Virus record (IMG/VR): IMGVR_UViG_3300045016_000006
Location: 1 to 20,124 of that record
Source: a virus
Direction: 5' to 3' (one strand)
Length of the DNA stretch: 20,124 nucleotides
In this document: piece after piece, positions 14,548 to 20,124 of the stretch
How positions within the stretch are numbered: position 1 is the first letter of the stretch
Layout of the letters: every line of letters begins with the position of its first letter
Notes under the pieces: model-generated
What the model was told of the DNA's origin: nothing
What the model saw: the letters and a program-made list of their open reading frames with translations, nothing else
Databases searched by the model: none
Made by a program: the position numbers and the translations under genes

Positions 14548-15051
14548 TTATGCTTTTATACACGTAGGTGTAATTTTAACTTCTAAAGCAACATTCGCCC
14601 CAAGCGAGTTGCCAACCGCATCCTGAGCTTGTGCTATCCTGAGAATAGAAACTGGTTTATCTGTAGCGTGGGAAGAATCACCGTCGATCTCAAAAATCGA
14701 ACGACGTGTTGTAGCATTAGGAGCACCAACAACAAAATCATAAGTAAGATCCATATCAGCCTGCGCTGCTATTGTTGCATCATCAACCTGCGCTCGCATG
14801 ACCAAACCATCTGCCGGGTAGTATTTTATGCTACCGCCGCTATTCGCAGCTTTATACTCAGCAGCCACACCAACCACCCTGGTCGATGCTGCTTGAGCTT
14901 GCTGGAGATAACCATCTGTATGCATCTCCAAAGGATCAAAATAACCTATAGCATTATTGCTAGCGGATATCAATCCTTCCTCTGTTGACAAGTCTCTGCC
15001 GTTCTCGTACTTCAGCGGCTCAAACCCACTCGGAAAATCTGTGTTGGCCAT
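14548..15051 (-). CDS. Probable capsid decoration/head-stabilising protein
   Basis: A 167-residue protein. The N-terminus MANTDFPSGFEPLKYENGR has the D-x-P-x-G-F-x-P form that opens many phage head-decoration or capsid-stabilising proteins, and the rest is beta-rich with a barrel-like pattern (RVVGVAAEYKAANSGGSIKYYP, LVMRAQVDD). It ends NVALEVKITPTCIKA. There is no signal peptide or membrane segment. The gene has a strong AAAGGAGGT ribosome site and lies directly before the major capsid gene, the usual place for this protein. The exact family is not certain; a minor head protein is the alternative. Confidence 0.75.
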   Translation of the reverse strand: MANTDFPSGFEPLKYENGRDLSTEEGLISASNNAIGYFDPLEMHTDGYLQQAQAASTRVVGVAAEYKAANSGGSIKYYPADGLVMRAQVDDATIAAQADMDLTYDFVVGAPNATTRRSIFEIDGDSSHATDKPVSILRIAQAQDAVGNSLGANVALEVKITPTCIKA

Positions 15052-15070
15052 ACCTGACCTCCTTTATTTA

Positions 15071-15610
15071 TTATGTTCCTTCTTCCGATGAAGAAACAAA
15101 ACCTTTTTCCAAATCTGCCTTGGGGCTAAATCCCCTCAAATTTGGATCAAGTGTGATGATCTCTGATATATCCCGGTTTCCATGCAATATTTCCCACTCC
15201 TTCTTTCTTAATTCATATTCTTTTCTAGGGAGATACGCTAAAACCATTTCGTTTCGGTGTATATAGTTATCAACACCCTTGTTAAATTTATCCCTAACAT
15301 CTTCAGTAAGATGTTCATTTGTCTTAAAAAGCTCGTAACCATTATGATGCCACATGCCTGACTTTTCTAACCGATTCATATTTACCCATACAAAATATTT
15401 ATCAGGATGAGCGTTTATTATTTCAGTCGGAATAGTAAGACGCATCTTTCGATTCAACGCCTTTATCATCATGTCACGCTTCGCCGTCACTTTATCAATC
15501 GTATTAGACATTCCAACCTTTGTCGGAGTATCAGTAGCTGCCTTTCTACGCCTTATTTGACTTACATTTGACGGTTCAATAACTTCAGAATTTTTTGGTT
15601 CCATGGTCAT
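15071..15610 (-). CDS. Conserved-looking head-region protein, function unknown
   Basis: A 179-residue protein that I cannot name. The first 40 residues are polar and probably disordered with an IRRRKAA basic patch. A compact central part (MRLTIPTEIINAHPDKYFVWVN, then GYELFKTNEHLTED and LAYLPRKEYELRKKEWE) looks like a small alpha/beta domain with an Arg/Lys-rich helix. The C-terminus is acidic and Ser-rich. Two in-frame Met are possible starts; the first (15610) has AGGAGG at the right distance. Located between scaffold and decoration genes, it is probably a minor head or assembly protein. Confidence 0.72.
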   Translation of the reverse strand: MTMEPKNSEVIEPSNVSQIRRRKAATDTPTKVGMSNTIDKVTAKRDMMIKALNRKMRLTIPTEIINAHPDKYFVWVNMNRLEKSGMWHHNGYELFKTNEHLTEDVRDKFNKGVDNYIHRNEMVLAYLPRKEYELRKKEWEILHGNRDISEIITLDPNLRGFSPKADLEKGFVSSSEEGT

Positions 15611-15620
15611 CTTTTTCCTC

Positions 15621-15649
15621 CTTATAACATGAAAAGTTTTTTTTGTAAA
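15621..15649 (-). promoter_or_regulatory. Promoter-like boxes ahead of capsid gene group (weak call)
   Basis: TTTACA (15644-15649) and TATAAG (15621-15626) are separated by exactly 17 bases on the minus strand, with TG one base before the -10 box (extended -10). The -10 box overlaps the AGGAGG of the 179-residue protein gene, so RNA starting about 15614 would lack that ribosome site and could serve only the decoration and capsid genes. AT-rich chance similarity is a real alternative. Confidence 0.3.
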
Positions 15650-15667
15650 GAAAATAATTACTTAGCC

Positions 15668-16384
15668 CTAATCCCTAGAATTTGCTTTAATTTTCTTAAG
15701 CTTCTCCTCAAACTTATCTTTCTTAACCCCAAAAGACGCAGCAAAATCAATAGCTTTTTGGCTTACCTTATCATCTGCCGCAGGCCTTGCCCCTCCAGCC
15801 GGACCCATTGCATTCATGCTTCGGATCGTCTTAATGTCTACAGGCATTATACCTAAAACATTAGCAGCCTTAATAACAGCAACCGAAGTGCCATCGGCAG
15901 ATTCCCTAACAGCCTTTGAAAGCTTCTGATACTCTATTTGAGATTGCTTAAAAAGCTCAGACTTTTTATTTAAAATCTGAGGATAAAGAGAAGCAACTTC
16001 AGACTCAGCAGTATCCTTATCCTTTTCATACTTAGAAAGAGCTTGAATCTCACCCTTTATTTCATTCTTAACCTTAGGATTTTCTTTAGTTAAAACCTTA
16101 TTAAAAATTCTAAGCAAAGCCTTAGCCTGGGTTTCATCAACCCTTAAATCCGAAAGATCATCTTCAAATTCTTTTAATGCGTCATCATAAGAAAATGAAC
16201 CAGGATCATCATCTTTAACTTGTTTCTGATCTGCTATCTTCTCAAGAACAGTATTCAATAATGAAGTGTTTTGATTCTTTATCTCTTCCATAAGCTCTTC
16301 CTTGTTAATTGTTTGAGGAACTTTAGAATCTCCTGACGAAGTACCGTCGGGCGGGGTTACAGTATTTTTATTGGGTTCTGTCAT
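15668..16384 (-). CDS. Capsid scaffolding-like protein
   Basis: A 238-residue protein of scaffold character: a polar disordered N-terminus (MTEPNKNTVTPPDGTSSGDS), a long acidic helical middle (SYDDALKEFEDDLSDLRVDE at about 65-84, then helices with EKDKDTAESE), and a short very basic C-terminal helix (KKDKFEEKLKKIKAN) of the type by which scaffold proteins hold the capsid protein. There is no signal peptide, enzyme motif or membrane segment. The ribosome site AAGGAG precedes the ATG. Position between the portal group and the capsid group matches the usual scaffold slot. The call rests on composition and position rather than on a sequence motif. Confidence 0.7.
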   Translation of the reverse strand: MTEPNKNTVTPPDGTSSGDSKVPQTINKEELMEEIKNQNTSLLNTVLEKIADQKQVKDDDPGSFSYDDALKEFEDDLSDLRVDETQAKALLRIFNKVLTKENPKVKNEIKGEIQALSKYEKDKDTAESEVASLYPQILNKKSELFKQSQIEYQKLSKAVRESADGTSVAVIKAANVLGIMPVDIKTIRSMNAMGPAGGARPAADDKVSQKAIDFAASFGVKKDKFEEKLKKIKANSRD

Positions 16385-16394
16385 TTTTTTCTCC

Positions 16395-16508
16395 TTATTT
16401 CTTTTTAGAACTTTTTTTCACCGAAGGCTTCTTTACCGACTTGGCACAAGAACATCCTTTCGGACCCTTCAAACGCATGTCTTTCATAGCTCTGCTGACG
16501 TTAGCCAT
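16395..16508 (-). CDS. 37-residue Lys-rich protein with CxC pair
   Basis: A short gene from ATG 16508 to TAA 16395, coding for 37 residues: MANVSRAMKDMRLKGPKG, then C19-S-C21, then a Lys/Ser tail ending VKKSSKKK. The ribosome site AAAGGAGAA is ideally placed and overlaps the last codons of the 122-residue protein gene, and the next gene (scaffold-like) starts ten bases after the stop, so it fits perfectly into the operon. Ten of 37 residues are Lys. It may be a DNA- or capsid-associated basic peptide; the CxC could bind metal. No family was recognised. Confidence 0.7.
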   Translation of the reverse strand: MANVSRAMKDMRLKGPKGCSCAKSVKKPSVKKSSKKK

Positions 16509-16509
16509 A

Positions 16510-16878
16510 CTATTCTCCTTTCTTTATATTGTCGTTCTCTATGATATATATATACCTTTTTAACAACTCTTCTCTCCTAAAACGCAGCGCCATCATTTGC
16601 TCATACCTTCCTTCATTCTTAGCCACTGCCTCACCATAACTCTTCTTCTTCTCAAGCTCTGTCGATACGTTAAAAATATTAGTCATGATCTCACCAATAA
16701 GATTGTTCTCAAATTCAAGATACTTCTTAAATTGAGGCATGCCTAAAAGCTCATGGAGCGCCCTTGCTATCTCTATCTCTTTATCAGAAATATTATACTT
16801 TATAGCCTTGCCTTTTTCTTTCACCTCCTTTCTGGCTTCAGCCATAACTTCATTCATCCTTTCAATATAACTACTCAT
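16510..16878 (-). CDS. Small helical protein after portal, unknown
   Basis: A 122-residue, nearly all-helical protein rich in Glu, Lys and Met (MNEVMAEARKEVKEKGKAIK; EIEIARALHELLGMPQFKKY; FRREELLKRYIYIIE). It has no membrane segment or signal peptide. Its ATG overlaps the portal TGA (ATGA), with GGGAGGT as ribosome site, so it is translated with the portal. Position suggests a portal-associated or assembly factor; no known family was recognised. Confidence 0.72.
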   Translation of the reverse strand: MSSYIERMNEVMAEARKEVKEKGKAIKYNISDKEIEIARALHELLGMPQFKKYLEFENNLIGEIMTNIFNVSTELEKKKSYGEAVAKNEGRYEQMMALRFRREELLKRYIYIIENDNIKKGE

Positions 16879-19151
16879 TGATTACCTCCCTGGGGTTGAG
16901 GCCGACCTTGGGGTGCCGGTCTCGGTTGCGGTTGTGGCGGTTGGGGTTGTTCTTGCTCCGGCGCTTCCTGCCCTTCATTCAAACCAAGCGTCGGACTCTG
17001 ATTGTTACCGTACGGATTCTGTACATTGCTCGGCTGCTGCATCATCTCAAAATATCTGGTGTGTTCTTTGATAGCTTGTTTCAATTTCTCCATAGCGTTA
17101 GGAGCTACCTTGCCATATTGAACTTCTAACTTAGCTTGATCAGGATCTATGGATTCATATACTTCGATCTTACTCTCATGCTCTGGATCGTTCGGAGCTA
17201 TCGGAGGCATCTGACCCTGCATTATCATTGCCAACTCCATATCAATCGGAAGCGCCCTGGCCTCTGTAGGCTTCTTAATGAAACGTTCAGGATTCAATGT
17301 CCCTATGCTTCTATGGAACTCTTCCATTATATTATAAACCTCGTTCGGCCCTACAATGCCAAGCTCTATCGGCAACTTCTGGAAACTAAATTGCGCCACC
17401 GCCGCAGCGTTCTCCTTGATCACATCTCTATTAATGTTCAAAGAGTTTGCATAAATACCAAAATGTACCTTTGTGGAAAGCTCACTTAACGTAATATCTT
17501 CCTTCATTAAATTGCCCTCTTCATCAACAAGTGGAGTTCCATCCATACCCGTCACCGTCAACTTCTGAACCTCCGGCATCCTGTCAAGACAATCAAGATA
17601 TAACCCCTCAAATAGATCAGATATGCAGATCTTCACCCTCTTAATTATAGGATCCATTATCATGGAAGCATTCCTGTCCAAAGCGTTCACACCACTCGTA
17701 GAACGCAACGCCCCAACCCTGGCGCCTACCTGCCCCATCTGGCTCGGCCCCATCCCAGTCAACTGCTGAGCCATTGATATTAAACTGCTCTGTATCCCTG
17801 ACGACCAATTAGGATTAACGTTCCATGTGAAAAACCTTATGTCACTGTTAGGATCGTCACACTTAATGCCAAGACCAGGACCTATCTTAACCTCTCCAGG
17901 ATCAAATGTGCTGTCACCCTTATATCCAAACATCGGATTGTTCGCTAACATGCCGGCATCTATCGACTGGTTAAGCAGTATATCTAAACCATCGTTAATA
18001 GAAAACATCGTGTGCGTTATACCTCTCCCTATACTGCACCTCGGCCTCCTGTATAAATGCGCCATGTGCAACGGTATCTTACCGTTTGAACTAACTCTGT
18101 CCAAATATGTCCACCTCGCTAAACTCTTCGTGTCTACATGAACATAATACTGTAACCTGTCCGCTAACTCCTTGTTCTTATCCTTAGGATCTAAATTCGT
18201 AGTATCGTAAACACAAAGAAATTCCCAAACACCACTGCTCGCAGAAGATGATTCAACGTTAACACCAGTCTGACGCTGCTCAACTCTTCTCCGATCACTG
18301 TCCAACCTCTGCCCACCTATCTTCAATGGAGGAGTTTCTAAAATCTTGTCCACAACCTCTTCATCCATCCATTCACTATCTTTAAAAGATATAAGTTCGT
18401 TCTGATTAAAATAACATACCTTGATAACAGTTTCATGCCTGTTCAGATCAGTACAATCAACAACATCACCCTGAAATAAAATAAATACAGGATTCTCCGC
18501 AGTAATGGTAGGCCCGTTGAAAACTGTTCTTATTATAGACTTCTCAACGTATGGCATATTAATAAACTCGTTAGCCAATATTCCAAAATCTTTCTCTTCA
18601 GTGTCATCTAACATCTTCTGCAAATTTAATCGCTGAGATTTGAAATCATCATTCTTCTCTATAGTGTAAAACCTTCTCTGTATAACATCCCAACCCCTGC
18701 TAAATATGGCCATACCCTCACCACAAAGATCGTTAGCCCAATCATCTACTGTTAAATAAATACCGTTGTGATAATTTACATACCGCTCCAATACATATTT
18801 CAAAAACCTCTCTATCTTCTTGATACGATACATGTCTATATCTTCCTGAGGATCTACATAGAACCACGGATATTGAAAAAATATAGCCTGCATGATCATG
18901 GCGTGCATCGCATTCTTCTGGATCTCCGTTAACGGAAAATGAAAATTAGCACTGCCTTCCCATAAACCCTTGAACGGAGAAGAAAGATAATCTTCACTGG
19001 AAAGATAGAACTGCTCCCTCCTCTTCATCCACTCACTTCTGTCATTCTCAAATTGCCCAAACTTCTCTATTGCCCTATTGACAAGATGTTGCGCATCAAT
19101 AGTTTTTTTCGGGATCCTGAATATAGGATCCACTGGCATTACTTTCCTCAT
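16875..19151 (-). CDS. Portal protein
   Basis: A 758-residue protein directly after the large terminase, with ATGA overlap. It follows the order of large podovirus-type portals: an N-terminal helical wing (NRAIEKFGQFENDRSEWMKR), an aromatic segment around IFFQYPWFYVDPQED, then ERFLKYVLERYVNYHN. The core contains GRGITHTMFSINDGLDILLN (the long clip/stem helix region) and SLISMAQQLTGMGPSQMGQV with ALRSTSGVNALDRNAS, like the usual G-x-x-x-x-T/S-A-x-x-x tunnel-loop segment. The last ~40 residues are Pro/Gln-rich (QPQPPQPQPRPAPQG) and probably disordered. It forms the dodecameric vertex ring through which TerL packages DNA and to which the adaptor binds. The length fits large portals of this type. 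Confidence 0.88.
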   Translation of the reverse strand: MRKVMPVDPIFRIPKKTIDAQHLVNRAIEKFGQFENDRSEWMKRREQFYLSSEDYLSSPFKGLWEGSANFHFPLTEIQKNAMHAMIMQAIFFQYPWFYVDPQEDIDMYRIKKIERFLKYVLERYVNYHNGIYLTVDDWANDLCGEGMAIFSRGWDVIQRRFYTIEKNDDFKSQRLNLQKMLDDTEEKDFGILANEFINMPYVEKSIIRTVFNGPTITAENPVFILFQGDVVDCTDLNRHETVIKVCYFNQNELISFKDSEWMDEEVVDKILETPPLKIGGQRLDSDRRRVEQRQTGVNVESSSASSGVWEFLCVYDTTNLDPKDKNKELADRLQYYVHVDTKSLARWTYLDRVSSNGKIPLHMAHLYRRPRCSIGRGITHTMFSINDGLDILLNQSIDAGMLANNPMFGYKGDSTFDPGEVKIGPGLGIKCDDPNSDIRFFTWNVNPNWSSGIQSSLISMAQQLTGMGPSQMGQVGARVGALRSTSGVNALDRNASMIMDPIIKRVKICISDLFEGLYLDCLDRMPEVQKLTVTGMDGTPLVDEEGNLMKEDITLSELSTKVHFGIYANSLNINRDVIKENAAAVAQFSFQKLPIELGIVGPNEVYNIMEEFHRSIGTLNPERFIKKPTEARALPIDMELAMIMQGQMPPIAPNDPEHESKIEVYESIDPDQAKLEVQYGKVAPNAMEKLKQAIKEHTRYFEMMQQPSNVQNPYGNNQSPTLGLNEGQEAPEQEQPQPPQPQPRPAPQGRPQPQGGNQ

Positions 19152-20124
19152 AACTGTATCTCCCTTCTATATGCACCATTGTAAGTGCGGGTTATAAAAT
19201 TTTGCTCGCCAGGCGTTATAAACTTCGGAGCTATCGACTCTATATACCTACTACAATCTATGCGTTCGTTATACTTCGGTATCGGCCTCACCTCCGATGA
19301 AGAAATGTTCTCCGGCCACTGATAATGCAATAACTCATATCTATACTTTGGAACCGAATGACGAAATAAATATTCAGTCGGCATCACCCTGTCACTTTCA
19401 GAAGCCTGCACTATCGGCTTGAAAAGATCCCGTAACTTCTTAATGCCAGGTAACAACCAACCCTTCTTAACTGCCATTACCGGCATAACCACCTCCCCAG
19501 CATCACGAAGAGAACGATTTAACTCGTCACGCATGTTTATCTTGAACTGCCAATCCTCTACGTTCACCGATGTGTCACTTACACTCTTTACCAACGTCGC
19601 ACCACCAGCAGTTAAACGCCTTCGCACCTTCGCTAACTCTTGGCCAAAATCATAGATACCACCATCAAAATCCAACTCCGCACATGAATAACGAAAATTG
19701 TTCCTGTCCAACGCCTTCCATAACGCAGCGTTAGGCTTACTCTCATGCGGATCTAAACCTTCAAAAATAACAAAATCTGAAGTTAACTCAAATTCATCTA
19801 TATCAGAAAACTCGGGACGATAACTGTCGATCACCACTCCCTGTAACTTCTTAAACAAACCTTCAATACGAACTTCCCTCTCCTGCGGAGTACATTCAGC
19901 TGCTAAAATGTCCAACGTCTTTTTGTTGACATATGGATTGTCGTAAGATGACCAGTTAAAACAATCTATGTATTCCTTCTGACCATGTACGCCAGGTAAC
20001 CATAACTCGTCATAGATCCACGCCTCTCGCAACGGCGTCATACTAAACCACATTAAACCACCACGATCTACTATACTTCGTAAATTCGCTATGTAAATGT
20101 TGCGCGGCGGCGGCTCGTCGAAAC
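19148..20124 (-). CDS. terL: Terminase large subunit, 5' part beyond window
   Basis: The frame is open to the right edge, so the N-terminal ATPase half with Walker A is outside. At the edge the translation reads FDEPPPRNIYIANLRSIVDR: D-E is the Walker B acid plus catalytic Glu, followed by SMTPLREAWIYDELW, the coupling motif (T-P-L-x-x-x-W) of terminases. The RNase-H-like nuclease follows, with FEGLDPHESKPNAALW holding the first metal-binding Asp (nt about 19753) and later acidic positions in AELDFDGG and SVSDTSVN. An internal ATG at 20053 is not the start. The protein cuts concatemeric DNA and drives packaging through the portal encoded next. At least 324 residues are present. Confidence 0.92.
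   Translation of the reverse strand, partial: FDEPPPRNIYIANLRSIVDRGGLMWFSMTPLREAWIYDELWLPGVHGQKEYIDCFNWSSYDNPYVNKKTLDILAAECTPQEREVRIEGLFKKLQGVVIDSYRPEFSDIDEFELTSDFVIFEGLDPHESKPNAALWKALDRNNFRYSCAELDFDGGIYDFGQELAKVRRRLTAGGATLVKSVSDTSVNVEDWQFKINMRDELNRSLRDAGEVVMPVMAVKKGWLLPGIKKLRDLFKPIVQASESDRVMPTEYLFRHSVPKYRYELLHYQWPENISSSEVRPIPKYNERIDCSRYIESIAPKFITPGEQNFITRTYNGAYRREIQL

Noticed and set aside
20051-20053. Terminase start at the ATG at 20053
   Set aside because: The frame continues upstream to the window edge and encodes the Walker B region FDEPPP, so the true start is outside.
1-20124. CRISPR array, tRNA or rRNA genes, insertion sequences, attachment sites
   Set aside because: Reading both strands showed no spaced direct repeats, cloverleaf-type sequence, rRNA-like conserved segments, transposase or integrase, or attachment core.

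Overview
The window is a contiguous piece of a tailed double-stranded DNA phage genome (or prophage), AT-rich, with every credible gene on the minus strand, so transcription runs from high to low coordinates. The gene order fits a short-tailed (podovirus-type) Caudoviricetes virion: large terminase, portal, scaffold, HK97-fold capsid, then a P22/T7-like tail adaptor and nozzle followed directly by fibre genes. No tail tube, sheath, tape-measure, integrase, repressor, tRNA, rRNA or CRISPR array is visible. The host cannot be named from this sequence. Nearly all genes have AGGAGG-type ribosome sites, so a bacterial host using the standard code is implied.

Head module (about 20124 to 12515): C-terminal part of TerL (runs off the right edge), portal, a small helical protein, an unlisted 37-residue Lys-rich protein, a scaffold-like acidic protein, an unrecognised head-region protein, a decoration-like protein, the major capsid protein, a possible 14-codon Lys-rich mini-gene, two tandem RNA hairpins and a parallel beta-helix protein. 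A 16-bp perfect inverted repeat at 12425-12466 closes the module as a terminator-like element.

Accessory module (about 12410 to 6691): a beta-rich putative virion protein, a Cys-rich protein with a signal peptide, a 1263-residue protein with a signal peptide, an EGF-like Cys cluster, Gly-rich strands and three ~124-residue repeats, a free-standing HNH endonuclease, and two small one-helix membrane proteins. The HNH gene has its own sigma70-like promoter whose -10 box lies inside the 5' arm of a 12-bp hairpin that would hide the ribosome site in read-through RNA. This architecture resembles that of T4 homing endonuclease genes.

Tail module (6459 to 1): tail adaptor, beta-propeller-like nozzle, a C1q-like fibre protein, a His-rich tail-collar fibre protein (the last two share an N-terminal motif), a small unknown, a GNAT acetyltransferase, a minimal riboflavin-kinase-like domain, and a large helical protein running off the left edge, probably an internal or ejection protein. 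Many junctions are ATGA or TAATG overlaps, so translation is probably coupled along one late operon.

The most unusual items are the hairpin-gated HNH gene, the riboflavin-kinase-like protein inside the tail operon, and two exported surface-type proteins encoded among structural genes. There is no gap over 300 bases without a gene.
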